The position numbers and the translations under genes are program-made. Positions 14,575 to 23,060 of a DNA stretch of 40,253 nt are shown piece by piece; within the stretch, counting starts at the first letter, position 1; every line of letters starts with the position of its first letter. The notes beneath the pieces were generated by a model. It was not told where the DNA came from, did not search any database, and saw only the letters and a list, made by a program, of their open reading frames with translations. This DNA comes from Candidatus Nanopelagicales bacterium (GTDB lineage Bacteria > Actinomycetota > Actinomycetes > S36-B12 > GCA-2699445), in assembly GCA_030700225.1 (NCBI GenBank), contig JAUYJT010000005.1, positions 1 to 40,253 of the forward strand. Reading direction: 5' to 3'.

Positions 14575-16248
14575 TCAGACCTCCCCGGCGGGTTCGGACG
14601 TCCGGCCCGCGTGCGCTTTGGCCTTGGAACTGCGAGTGGTGGGACGCTGCCGGCCAGCCAGCGTCTCAGCCCCAAGGCGGCTTGGAGACACTCCAGACAA
14701 CGAGCTACCACGCTGCATCCACTTGGACCGCGCCATCACGGAAACGATCGGCCTGGTGAACCAGAAGGCCACTAGCACGTCGACGAGGGTCGTCAGGCCC
14801 AGGGCGAAGGCGAACCCCCGCACGTTGCCGACACTGAGCCAGTACAGGACGGCCGCGGCCAGGAATGACACGAAGTCCGCGGCGAGCAGCGTCCTGCGTG
14901 CTCGGATCCAGCCGTCGTCCGCCGCTCTGCGCAGCGACTTGCCCATCCGGATCTCGTCACGCAGCCGCTCGAAATACACCACGAACGAGTCCGCTGTGAT
15001 ACCGATCGCGACGATCGCTCCCGCGATGCCAGCCAGGGTCAGCGTGTACCCGATCGATCGGCCCAACACCACGAACGAGGCGTAGGTAATCCATCCCGCC
15101 ACTAGCAGGCTGACGCCCGCAACGATGCCCAGGGCTCGGTAGTAGAACAGCAGGTACAGGGCGACCAGGACCAGTCCGAGCGCCCCAGCGAGCAGACCCT
15201 TTTGGAGCTGATCACTACCAAGAGTTGGGGAGATGCTCTCCACAGCCTGGTTCTCCAGCGTGACCGGTAGGGCGCCGTAGTTCAGCACGTTCGCGAGATC
15301 TCTGGCTTCCTGGGCGCTGAAATTGCCCTCGATCTGGGCAGTGCCGCCCGGGATCGGCTCCCTGAACGATGGCGCCGATACCACGACTCCGTCCAGAACG
15401 ATCGCGAACTGGTTCTGTGGGGATGGCTTCTGGTAGATCGCCTTGGAGATCTCGGCTAACTTTGCCGCACCCTCGGAGTCGAAGTTCAGCGTGACCAGCC
15501 ACCCCCCGGCGCCCTGCTGCGGAAGCTCGGCCTGGGCGGACGTGACGTTCGTGCCACGTATGAATGCGGGCTGCAGGATGTACTTGGCGGCGCCATCCCG
15601 ATCGCAGGTCCCCAGCCACAGCTCCGGATCGTCGGCGGTTCCCCCGGCCTGATTCTCGGGGGTCGTGCAGTTCAGTGCCGCGACGCCCTTCAGAAACGTT
15701 TCGTTGGGTTCGGCGGCCTGGACTATCTGAGTTCCTTGTCGGTCTTGACTGGGGGGCGTGGCCGACGCGCTCTTGGTCGTCTTGTTCGCTTTGTCTTTCT
15801 TGCCCTTGTTTTTCTTGCCCTTGTCCGTGTCGTCCGTTTCCACCCCGCCCGGCTCGGGTGCTCCGATGCCCTGGACCGCACGGAAGTCAAGAAGCGCCGT
15901 GCGCCCGACCAGATCCACGATGCGGTCTTGCGTCACGCCGGGCACTGAGACCACGATCACGGCATCGTTACCGCTGCCCTGGACGGAAACATCGGCCTCA
16001 GCAACGCCTATCCCGTTGACCCTGGCCCGAATGATTTCGACCGACTGCTCCAACTGCTGATCGGTGATCTGATCACCTTCGCGAATAGGTTCGGGCGCCA
16101 GAATGACCTGAGTTCCGCCCCGCAGATCCAGTCCAAGCTGCGGCGCGTGGTCTGTGCCTGGGAACATCGCCCACACCGTCAGAGCTACGACGAATATCGC
16201 GAGCGCGCCCAACACACGCCCGGGTCTGTAATGAGCCGGTGCCGCCAC
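14575..16248 (-). CDS. secD: Protein translocase subunit SecD
   Basis: This 557-residue membrane protein begins with a membrane segment (VLGALAIFVVALTVWAM) and the LGLDLRGGTQV motif. A periplasmic P1 domain, the AIVLDGVVVSAPSF/GGTAQIEGNFS region and five C-terminal membrane helices including ADSFVVYFERLRDEI follow. It acts with SecF on preproteins leaving SecYEG. A lysine-rich insert (GKKNKGKKDKANK) around residues 140-155 is extra relative to E. coli and is common in actinobacteria. The GTG start at 16248 has AGGAGG about 6 nt upstream. yajC, normally placed just before secD, is missing from the 108-bp gap to ruvB. Confidence 0.97.
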   Translation of the reverse strand: MAAPAHYRPGRVLGALAIFVVALTVWAMFPGTDHAPQLGLDLRGGTQVILAPEPIREGDQITDQQLEQSVEIIRARVNGIGVAEADVSVQGSGNDAVIVVSVPGVTQDRIVDLVGRTALLDFRAVQGIGAPEPGGVETDDTDKGKKNKGKKDKANKTTKSASATPPSQDRQGTQIVQAAEPNETFLKGVAALNCTTPENQAGGTADDPELWLGTCDRDGAAKYILQPAFIRGTNVTSAQAELPQQGAGGWLVTLNFDSEGAAKLAEISKAIYQKPSPQNQFAIVLDGVVVSAPSFREPIPGGTAQIEGNFSAQEARDLANVLNYGALPVTLENQAVESISPTLGSDQLQKGLLAGALGLVLVALYLLFYYRALGIVAGVSLLVAGWITYASFVVLGRSIGYTLTLAGIAGAIVAIGITADSFVVYFERLRDEIRMGKSLRRAADDGWIRARRTLLAADFVSFLAAAVLYWLSVGNVRGFAFALGLTTLVDVLVAFWFTRPIVSVMARSKWMQRGSSLSGVSPSRLGAETLAGRQRPTTRSSKAKAHAGRTSEPAGEV

Positions 16249-16356
16249 GGCGCCTCCTGTGTCGGAAACGGAACGCCCAACACTATCTGGCCTGGGCTCG
16301 CGCTTGCGTCAGCCGCTCTCCCTCGTGTTGCCCGCGTTTCGGATGCTGCCCCCTGG

Positions 16357-17448
16357 TCAGCGGCCGTGGGGGTGCGCGTCGTCGGTCAACGAGAGCTGCT
16401 GGGACTCGGCTAGCGGTGACTCAGATCCGGACGCTGCCGGCTCCGCTGCGACGCTGGGCGCCTCCAACCCGATATAGCGCCAAGCCGCGGAGCTAGCGAC
16501 CCGACCCCTCGGCGTGCGGGCCAGGAACCCGAGCCTTACCAGGAATGGCTCAGCGACGGTCTCCACTGTCTCAACCTCCTCGCCGATCGCGACAGCTAGC
16601 GTCGACAGGCCGACTGGGCCTCCATCGAACTTCAACAGCAGCGCCTCCAACACGGCCTTGTCCAGACGGTCAAGGCCCATCTCATCCACCTCGTAAAGAT
16701 CCAGCGCCGCAGAGGCAGTGGCGCCATCGACGACCCCAGAACCGTGGACCTCCGCGTAGTCCCGCACGCGGCGAAGGAGACGGTTGGCGACCCGAGGCGT
16801 TCCCCGACTGCGGCCCGCGATCTCGGTTATCCCCGATGCCTCCCACCGGATTCCCAGCAGCCCGGCCGATCGCCTGAGGATGACTTCCAGGTCCGTAGGT
16901 TCATAGAACTGGAGATGAGCGGTGAATCCGAAGCGGTCCCGCAGAGGCCCTGGAAGCAGTCCAGCCCGGGTGGTCGCCGTGACCAGTGTGAAGGGTTCGA
17001 GTTGCAACGGGATCGCTGTCGCGCCTGGGCCCTTGCCGACGATCACATCGACCCGGAAATCCTCCATGGCCATGTAGAGCAACTCCTGAGCCGGACGGGC
17101 GGTTCGGTGAACCTCATCGAGGAACAGCACTTCCCCCGGCTGCAAACTCGTAAGGATCGCGGCCAGGTCGCCCGCGTGTTGCAGCGCCGGTCCGCTGGTC
17201 ACCCTCAGCGGGGCGCCCATCTCGGCCGCGATGATCCCGGCAAGCGTGGTTTTCCCCAGACCGGGCGGACCGCAAAGCAGCACGTGGTCAGAAGGCTGGC
17301 CGCGCCCCCTCGCGGCGCTAAGCACCAAGCGAAGTTGCTCCTTCACCCGAGTCTGGCCGATGAACTCGGACAAGACGCCGGGACGCATGGCTGTCTCAAC
17401 ACCCACTTCGTCCGGGATGGCGACGGGGTCTACGACGCGCTCGTTCAT
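16357..17448 (-). CDS. ruvB: Holliday junction branch migration ATPase RuvB
   Basis: This is a 363-residue AAA+ protein: [11 protein letters not shown] near residue 30, Walker [10 protein letters not shown], Walker [18 protein letters not shown], sensor [18 protein letters not shown], and the C-terminal winged helix ([20 protein letters not shown]). It forms hexameric rings on RuvA-bound Holliday junctions and drives branch migration. The ATG at 17448 overlaps the ruvA stop (ATGA); the open frame extends upstream but is antisense-like there. The C-terminal 25 residues after YIGLEAP are an Ala/Ser-rich extension. Confidence 0.97.
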   Translation of the reverse strand: MNERVVDPVAIPDEVGVETAMRPGVLSEFIGQTRVKEQLRLVLSAARGRGQPSDHVLLCGPPGLGKTTLAGIIAAEMGAPLRVTSGPALQHAGDLAAILTSLQPGEVLFLDEVHRTARPAQELLYMAMEDFRVDVIVGKGPGATAIPLQLEPFTLVTATTRAGLLPGPLRDRFGFTAHLQFYEPTDLEVILRRSAGLLGIRWEASGITEIAGRSRGTPRVANRLLRRVRDYAEVHGSGVVDGATASAALDLYEVDEMGLDRLDKAVLEALLLKFDGGPVGLSTLAVAIGEEVETVETVAEPFLVRLGFLARTPRGRVASSAAWRYIGLEAPSVAAEPAASGSESPLAESQQLSLTDDAHPHGR

Positions 17449-18050
17449 GATCTGTTCAACTCCCGCAGGGCCGCCTTCAGCAGAAAGCCGGTGGCCAAAT
17501 CTCCTCCACTGTCGTCGGCATTCGCGATTACCGTACGAACCGCGTCCTCGGCCTCGCGGGCGCTCCACCCCAGCGCCACCAGACCGTCCCTTGCCTGCAT
17601 CTGGTTGCTGGCCAACGGTCGGGCTCCAACCGGAACAGTTGAACTGGAGCCGGGGCCTAGGCGATCGGCCAGTTCGAGAATTATGCGTTGAGCACCTTTG
17701 CGCCCAATCCCTGGCACAGCCGTCAGCGCCGCGATGTCCTCCGATCCAACCGCCCGGCGCAACCCGTCCGCCGACAGAGTCGACACCAGAGTCTGAGCCG
17801 TTCGCGGCCCGATACCGCTGACGGTCTGCGCCAACTCGAACACTTCCCGCTCTCCGGCATCGCAGAACCCATACAGCGTCCAGGAATCCTCCCTGACGAT
17901 CAGCGCGGTTGGCAGCTCCCGGACTTCCCCGATCTTCAGACCAGCCAGGGTCGCCGGATTCGCCTCAACCCGGATTCCGAGCCCGCCCAAGTCGATGACG
18001 GCATAGTCCTCCGCCACTTGAGACACCGGGCCGCGCACATAGTCGATCAC
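17445..18050 (-). CDS. ruvA: Holliday junction DNA-binding protein RuvA
   Basis: The 201-residue protein begins (GTG) [20 protein letters not shown], an OB-fold. Two helix-hairpin-helix motifs ([18 protein letters not shown] and [20 protein letters not shown]) and a C-terminal UBA-like domain ([16 protein letters not shown]) that contacts RuvB follow. It binds four-way junctions as a tetramer. It sits 1 nt after ruvC and overlaps ruvB, forming the classic ruvCAB operon. Confidence 0.97.
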   Translation of the reverse strand: MIDYVRGPVSQVAEDYAVIDLGGLGIRVEANPATLAGLKIGEVRELPTALIVREDSWTLYGFCDAGEREVFELAQTVSGIGPRTAQTLVSTLSADGLRRAVGSEDIAALTAVPGIGRKGAQRIILELADRLGPGSSSTVPVGARPLASNQMQARDGLVALGWSAREAEDAVRTVIANADDSGGDLATGFLLKAALRELNRS

Positions 18051-18051
18051 G

Positions 18052-18573
18052 TCAGATCATCCCCTTCGAGCCGCTTCGAGCCGCTTCGAGCCGCTCGGTC
18101 AGCGGCCCCCGCCAAGCGTGACAAATCGCCAGCGCCAGGGCGTCGCCGGCGTCAGCGGGAGATGGCTTCTCCGCCAGCCCCAGCAGACGAGTAACCATCG
18201 CCGTCACCTGTCGCTTGTCCGCCCGACCGTTGCCCGTCACGGCCGCCTTCACTTCGCTGGGGGTGTGTAGCGCGACTGGGATTGCCGCAGACGCGGCAGC
18301 GAGAATCACCGCGGCTGAGGCCTGAGCAGTACCCATGGCCGTGCGCACGTTTAGTTGAGAGAACACCCTCTCGACGGCTACTACGTCCGGATCGGTCGCG
18401 GCTATCGCCTCAACCACGAGGTCGTGGACGCGCTGAAGGCGACTGGCCAGATGCGCGCTGGCGTCGCTACGTATCACCCGGACGTCGACCATCTCCAGCT
18501 GGCGCCCCGGCAGACCCTCGATCACTCCCACGCCGCAACGCGTAAGCCCCGGGTCAACACCCATGACTCTCAC
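18052..18573 (-). CDS. ruvC: Crossover junction endodeoxyribonuclease RuvC
   Basis: RuvC resolves Holliday junctions by paired nicks. All catalytic acids are visible: D in VMGVDPG (residue 7), E in VAVERVFSQ, and the D pair in [12 protein letters not shown]. Length is 173 residues from the GTG at 18573, which has AGGAGG 5 nt upstream; the GTG 6 nt further up overlaps that site. The C-terminal codons contain a 10-bp sequence (plus strand TCGAGCCGCT) repeated three times around 18066-18096, which lengthens a variable tail. Confidence 0.96.
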   Translation of the reverse strand: MRVMGVDPGLTRCGVGVIEGLPGRQLEMVDVRVIRSDASAHLASRLQRVHDLVVEAIAATDPDVVAVERVFSQLNVRTAMGTAQASAAVILAAASAAIPVALHTPSEVKAAVTGNGRADKRQVTAMVTRLLGLAEKPSPADAGDALALAICHAWRGPLTERLEAARSGSKGMI

Positions 18574-18683
18574 GAACACCTCCTGTGTCGAACAGGTGTT
18601 CGCATCCTATTACGGGCGCAGCGGTCTAGCGTCGCGACGCGCCGAAGAATCTCAGATCCGGCTAGGCAAGGGGGGACGGTTGT

Positions 18684-20180
18684 CTAGGGCTTCTTGGCCG
18701 CCGCGGGCTTCTTGGCCGCCGCGGGCGGAGCACCAACGGCGAGTGGATCCTGCGAACCGACCGCCGACTCCAGCAGTTCCTCAAAGCCCTTCCTCAGATC
18801 GACCATGAAGTCCTCGATGTCAGGAACGGCCTCATCATCGGCGGTTACGCCCACGAACGCGGACTTGTCGTACGTGATCATCGTGATGTTCAGCGACGAT
18901 CCCATCGTGGCGACGAGCGGCCACATTCCGACGATTCGAGAACCCGCCAGATACAGGGGCACGGGTGGCCCAGGCACGTTGCTAGTAGTGATGTCGCTAT
19001 GACTAGCGGTCCACGCGATCAGCGGAACCGGAAGTAGCCAGCTAACGTCCGCCAGCGGGTTCGACAACGAAAGTGCGGGCTCGTCGCGCCATTTCCGCAC
19101 GATGTCATGGGCGGCCTTGAGTCGCTCCTCTATCGAAGCGCCGCTGACGGGGAGAGGGAACCTCGCGATCGTCACGGCGTTAGCGCTCGATCCGTCCTTG
19201 GAAACCGATCTCAGGCTGATCGGGAGGTTGAATCGCAGTTGGCGGGCGGTCTGGCCGTGCCGCTCATGGTAGTAGTCCGCACCCGTTGCCACCGCTGCCA
19301 TGAACACGTCGTTGACCGAGAAGCCGTGTCTCTTGGCCGCTGATCGCATCTCCGCGAACGGGAAGTCGAACGTCCGGAAGTGGTACGTAGTGCAGCGGCC
19401 TTGCATCACAGGGGACATCGCCGCTTCCGGCATCGCGGCGAACCGACCGATCGAACTGACCATTCCCAACGCTTCCGACCAAGTTCCAACAGGGTCCTTG
19501 ATCGTTCCCACGGCCAGACCGGCTGCGATCTTGACGCCTTCAGCCGCGTAGTGGAATGACCGCCCGACGTTGTCGTGGATGTTCGCACTGCTGACCCTGG
19601 CCACAGAGACGGAAGATCCGCTCGGGATGGACGGCGCTTCGGGCTCATCGGGGTTGCCTTCAGGAGCGATCGTCACCAGATTGGCGGCCATCAGAACCGT
19701 CCCCTGACCATCCGCGATGGCATGGTGCAACTTCAGGATCATGGCCGCCCGGTCACCCGGCAGGCCCTCGATCAGGTGCATATCCCATAGCGGGCGACCG
19801 TGGTCGAAGTCCGTGAGACTGATGCGGCGAGCCTCGTCCAGAACGTCATTCCAGCCCGCCCCGTCGTGCAACCGGTACCGGTGCAGGTGGATGTCAAGAT
19901 CGAAATCCGGGTCCAGGCTGAGGCGCGGACTCGAGATCCCCACTGCCCCGAAGAGCGGCCGTTCGCGCAACACCGGAACCATGCGAGTCAGGCGCTCGAA
20001 GCGAGCACGCAACACGTCCCAACTGGGAGTCGAATCCAGCAGCATGACCGCGATGACTGTTGAACGCATGTGCCGGTCGCCAGCGGCGGCACGCCACGTG
20101 GCCGCGTCGTATCCCGCCATCTGCTGGCCGACACCGCGCAACTCCTGGAACCTCCGCATTGTTTCGTTTAGCTCAGCCAC
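18684..20180 (-). CDS. Wax ester synthase/diacylglycerol acyltransferase-like protein
   Basis: This 498-residue protein belongs to the WS/DGAT family, which transfers acyl-CoA to fatty alcohols or diacylglycerol for storage lipids. The active-site HHAIADG motif lies in LKLHHAIADGQGTVL. Family blocks PLWDMHLIEGL, NDVFMAAVATGADYY and the C-terminal SNVPGPPVPLYLAG are present. I chose the GTG at 20180 (VAELNETMRRF), which has GGAGG 4 nt upstream; the longer frame runs back through an intergenic repeat and is not coding. The tail is an unusual tandem AAAKKPAAAKKP. The position beside ruvC and yebC is not typical for the family. Confidence 0.9.
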   Translation of the reverse strand: MAELNETMRRFQELRGVGQQMAGYDAATWRAAAGDRHMRSTVIAVMLLDSTPSWDVLRARFERLTRMVPVLRERPLFGAVGISSPRLSLDPDFDLDIHLHRYRLHDGAGWNDVLDEARRISLTDFDHGRPLWDMHLIEGLPGDRAAMILKLHHAIADGQGTVLMAANLVTIAPEGNPDEPEAPSIPSGSSVSVARVSSANIHDNVGRSFHYAAEGVKIAAGLAVGTIKDPVGTWSEALGMVSSIGRFAAMPEAAMSPVMQGRCTTYHFRTFDFPFAEMRSAAKRHGFSVNDVFMAAVATGADYYHERHGQTARQLRFNLPISLRSVSKDGSSANAVTIARFPLPVSGASIEERLKAAHDIVRKWRDEPALSLSNPLADVSWLLPVPLIAWTASHSDITTSNVPGPPVPLYLAGSRIVGMWPLVATMGSSLNITMITYDKSAFVGVTADDEAVPDIEDFMVDLRKGFEELLESAVGSQDPLAVGAPPAAAKKPAAAKKP

Positions 20181-20288
20181 AGTTCCTCCAACTAGCAAGC
20201 TGCCCTCTTCGAGGGACGTTACCTGGAACTTGGGGTTGACGCGCGGGGATGGACTGACGGAGCACACAGCGCCGCTCCCGCATTGGCA

Positions 20289-20391
20289 GAAACGGCCGCT
20301 CCGAACAGAAGCGCCCTTTTGGGTACAGACGCGCCCGTTAGATCGGTAGTTTCCTTGCGTAACGGGTGCGTTTGTCGGGAGCGGCCGTTTC
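20289..20391. repeat. About 100-bp intergenic palindromic element, copy A
   Basis: The element is bounded by perfect 14-bp inverted ends (GAAACGGCCGCTCC and GGAGCGGCCGTTTC). The inner part has GGGTACAGACGCGCCCGTTA and a facing TAACGGGTGCGTTTGTC. It occupies the 253-bp gap between the WS/DGAT gene and the yebC stop. Related copies are at 22830 and 35683. Confidence 0.85.
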
Positions 20392-20433
20392 CCCGGGCAG
20401 TGGGCGCCGCTTGACCTATCTACGAGCTGCGCC

Positions 20434-21183
20434 TCAGTCCAACGACTCCATGATCTCGTCGGACACATCGAAGTTGGCGTAGACGTTCTGCACGTCGTCC
20501 GAATCCTCCAGCGCCTCGATCAGACGGAAGGTGCTGCGGGCCGCATCCTCGTCGAGCTCGACAGTCACGCTGGGCATGAAAGTGGCCTCCGCGGAGTTGT
20601 AGTCGATTCCGGCGCCCTGGAGAGCCGTGCGCACAGCGACAACATCAGCGGCTTCGCAAACCACCTCCAGATCCTCACCCAGATCGTTGACTTCCTCTGC
20701 GCCCGCGTCGAGGACGGCGGCGAGTACGTCGTCCTCCGTCGTCTCACCCTTGGGCACGATGACGACACCCTTGCGCGCGAACAGATACGAAACCGAACCA
20801 GGGTCGGCGAGGGAACCCCCGTGCCGAGTCATCGCGGTTCGCACGTCACTCGCCGCGCGATTGCGGTTATCGGTCAGGCACTCGACGAGGAACGCAACGC
20901 CGTTAGGCCCGTACCCCTCATACATCACTGTCTCGTACTGGGCGGCGCCGACTTCCGCGCCCGAACCCCGCCTGACAGCGCGTTCGATATTGTCATTGGG
21001 CAGCGAGCTCTTCTTGGCCTTCTGGATCATGTCATAGAGCGTCGGATTCCCCGCCGGATCCCCGCCCCCCTGACGGGCCGCGACCTCGATGTTCTTGATC
21101 AGCTTCGCGAAGAGTTTTCCCCGCCTGGCGTCAACGACGGCCTTCTTGTGCTTGGTCGTTGCCCACTTGGAGTGACCTGACAC
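20434..21183 (-). CDS. yebC: YebC/TACO1-family translation/transcription regulator
   Basis: The 249-residue protein has the family N-terminus [20 protein letters not shown] and the block [20 protein letters not shown], with the [19 protein letters not shown] core. YebC-type proteins are DNA-binding or ribosome-associated factors; recent work on the family links them to relief of ribosome stalling. The GTG start at 21183 follows AGGGAG. The acidic C-terminus is normal for the family. It lies just downstream of pdxT on the same strand, as in mycobacteria. Confidence 0.96.
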   Translation of the reverse strand: MSGHSKWATTKHKKAVVDARRGKLFAKLIKNIEVAARQGGGDPAGNPTLYDMIQKAKKSSLPNDNIERAVRRGSGAEVGAAQYETVMYEGYGPNGVAFLVECLTDNRNRAASDVRTAMTRHGGSLADPGSVSYLFARKGVVIVPKGETTEDDVLAAVLDAGAEEVNDLGEDLEVVCEAADVVAVRTALQGAGIDYNSAEATFMPSVTVELDEDAARSTFRLIEALEDSDDVQNVYANFDVSDEIMESLD

Positions 21184-21191
21184 TGGTCTCC

Positions 21192-21803
21192 CTACTCGAT
21201 CATCGACAAGAACATGCTGTGGAACCTGGAGTCCGCGGATAGCTCTGGGTGGAATGCCGCGGCCAGGATTCGGTCCTGCCTTACCGCGACGATCCTACCT
21301 TCGCCCGGGCCCGAGCCCGGACCACCGCTAGGGACCAGCCTGGCGAGAACTGTGACCCGCGGTCCGGCGGATTCCACCCATGGAGCTCGAATGAACACCC
21401 CAGGGAAGTCGGGGCCGCTCATGCCAGCGATCTTGACCCCCGTCTCGAACGACTCCACCTGCCTGCCGAACGCGTTGCGGCGGACGAGGATGTCGAGCCC
21501 GCCGATGGTTTCCTGATCGGGACGGCCGTCAAGGATCGACTTGGCGAGCATGATCATGCCCGCACAGGTCCCCAGAACGGCGAGACCGTCGCGAACAGCT
21601 TCTCGCAACGGCTCAAGAAGGCCGAAGTCGATCGCCAATCGCGAGATCGTCGTGGACTCCCCGCCTGGAATGACGAGGCCCTGCACCCCCGCCAGCTGGT
21701 CAGCCCTACGGATCGGACGCACGGTGACTCCGAGCTCGCGCAGCAAGCGCGCATGCTCCCGTACATCCCCCTGGAGCGCCAGAACCCCGATCGTCGCTGT
21801 CAC
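21192..21803 (-). CDS. pdxT: Pyridoxal 5'-phosphate synthase glutaminase PdxT
   Basis: This 203-residue class I glutaminase hydrolyses glutamine and passes ammonia to PdxS. The N-terminus [17 protein letters not shown], the GGESTTI oxyanion loop, the nucleophile cysteine in [10 protein letters not shown] and the FHPELS His/Glu pair are all present. It starts with GTG overlapping the pdxS stop (GTGA) and ends 8 bp before yebC starts, so pdxS-pdxT-yebC form one transcript. Confidence 0.97.
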   Translation of the reverse strand: MTATIGVLALQGDVREHARLLRELGVTVRPIRRADQLAGVQGLVIPGGESTTISRLAIDFGLLEPLREAVRDGLAVLGTCAGMIMLAKSILDGRPDQETIGGLDILVRRNAFGRQVESFETGVKIAGMSGPDFPGVFIRAPWVESAGPRVTVLARLVPSGGPGSGPGEGRIVAVRQDRILAAAFHPELSADSRFHSMFLSMIE

Positions 21804-22720
21804 CAGCCGCGCACGGCTAACCGCTCCTCGGCCTGCAGGCTTTGGACGTTGATCCCGACCATCGCCTCCCCGAGACCCCGGGAAACCTCCGCGAGTACAT
21901 CGGGGTCGTCGTAGTGGGTCGTCGCCCGCACGATCGCAAGCGCCCTCTTGGCCGGATCGCCTGACTTGAAGATCCCCGAGCCGACGAAGACCCCGTCCGC
22001 GCCGAGCTGCATCATCATCGCAGCGTCCGCCGGTGTAGCGATCCCACCGGCCGTGAACAGTACGACAGGAAGCTGCCCTTCCCGAGCGACTTCGGCGACG
22101 ATCTCGTACGGTGCCCCCAGTTCCTTCGCCGCCAGGTAGAGCTCGTCGGCGGGTAGCGATGCCAGACGCGCGATCTCAGCTCGGATCTGCCTCATGTGCC
22201 CGGTGGCGTTGGACACGTCGCCGGTTCCCGCCTCGCCCTTGGAGCGGATCATCGCCGCTCCCTCGCACAGGCGTCGCAGAGCCTCCCCCAGATTCGTGGC
22301 GCCGCACACGAACGGCACGGTGAACTTCCACTTGTCGATGTGATGGGCGTAGTCGGCGGGCGTGAGAACTTCGGACTCGTCTATGTAGTCCACGCCGAGG
22401 GACTGCAGGATCTGTGCTTCTACGAAATGCCCGATCCTGGCCTTGGCCATGACGGGTATTGAGACGGCCTCGATGATGCCCTGGATCATGTCCGGGTCGC
22501 TCATCCGCGCCACGCCGCCCTGCACCCGGATGTCTGCGGGAACCCGCTCCAGCGCCATGACGGCAACAGCTCCGGCGTCCTCGGCGATCTTGGCATGCTC
22601 AGGTGTGACAACGTCCATGATGACGCCGCCCTTGAGCATCTCGGCCATGCCGCGCTTGACCAGGGGCGAGCCCGTTACAGCGGCGTCGGCGACGGCGGCC
22701 GCGCTGGGATCTGTTGACAA
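21800..22720 (-). CDS. pdxS: Pyridoxal 5'-phosphate synthase PdxS
   Basis: This 306-residue (beta/alpha)8 synthase makes PLP from ribose 5-phosphate, glyceraldehyde 3-phosphate and ammonia supplied by PdxT. Diagnostic blocks are [17 protein letters not shown] with its aspartate, [16 protein letters not shown] with the lysine, [16 protein letters not shown] and [19 protein letters not shown]. The TTG start at 22720 is set by GGAGGT about 6 nt upstream. An intact DXP-independent vitamin B6 route is therefore present. Confidence 0.98.
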   Translation of the reverse strand: MSTDPSAAAVADAAVTGSPLVKRGMAEMLKGGVIMDVVTPEHAKIAEDAGAVAVMALERVPADIRVQGGVARMSDPDMIQGIIEAVSIPVMAKARIGHFVEAQILQSLGVDYIDESEVLTPADYAHHIDKWKFTVPFVCGATNLGEALRRLCEGAAMIRSKGEAGTGDVSNATGHMRQIRAEIARLASLPADELYLAAKELGAPYEIVAEVAREGQLPVVLFTAGGIATPADAAMMMQLGADGVFVGSGIFKSGDPAKRALAIVRATTHYDDPDVLAEVSRGLGEAMVGINVQSLQAEERLAVRGW

Positions 22721-22829
22721 GGTCTACCTCCATGCTGCGCGTTGCCGATGCTATCCGCTCCGGGCGACACGGTGCCCGGCAGGAGCCGATGCTCGAATGT
22801 GCGTCAAGCAGCGAAACCTCCCCGCCGCA

Positions 22830-22930
22830 GAAACGGCCGCTAACGAAAGAAGCACCTGCTCGGTAAGGAAACACTCGTTCTAACGGGCGCGTCTGTACCC
22901 AAACATCCGCGTTTGTCGGGAACGGCCGCT
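22830..22930. repeat. About 100-bp intergenic palindromic element, copy B (inverted)
   Basis: The ends are GAAACGGCCGCT and GGAACGGCCGCT, and the inner TAACGGGCGCGTCTGTACCC is the reverse complement of the inner block of copy A. It is therefore in opposite orientation, matching copy C when reversed. It fills most of the 340-bp gap between pdxS and the secreted-protein gene. The rest of that gap shows only a possible -10 (TAGACACT at 23037) for the downstream gene. Confidence 0.85.
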
Positions 22931-23060
22931 CTTGCGCATGGCGAGGGGACCGCAACTACTTCGAGCGGGCCGCAGCCGCTCGGCGGGTTTGGCCAATGAA
23001 CGGGTAACGAGCCGGACATCTGTGCGAAAATCGCAGTAGACACTGTGAAAGCGGACGAGC

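Noticed and set aside
13486-14775. 429-codon plus-strand open frame
   Set aside because: It is antisense to secF and secD and has no family pattern.
20181-20468. N-terminal extension of the WS/DGAT gene
   Set aside because: The extra 96 codons run through an intergenic palindromic element and the end of yebC; a GTG with a ribosome binding site lies at 20180.
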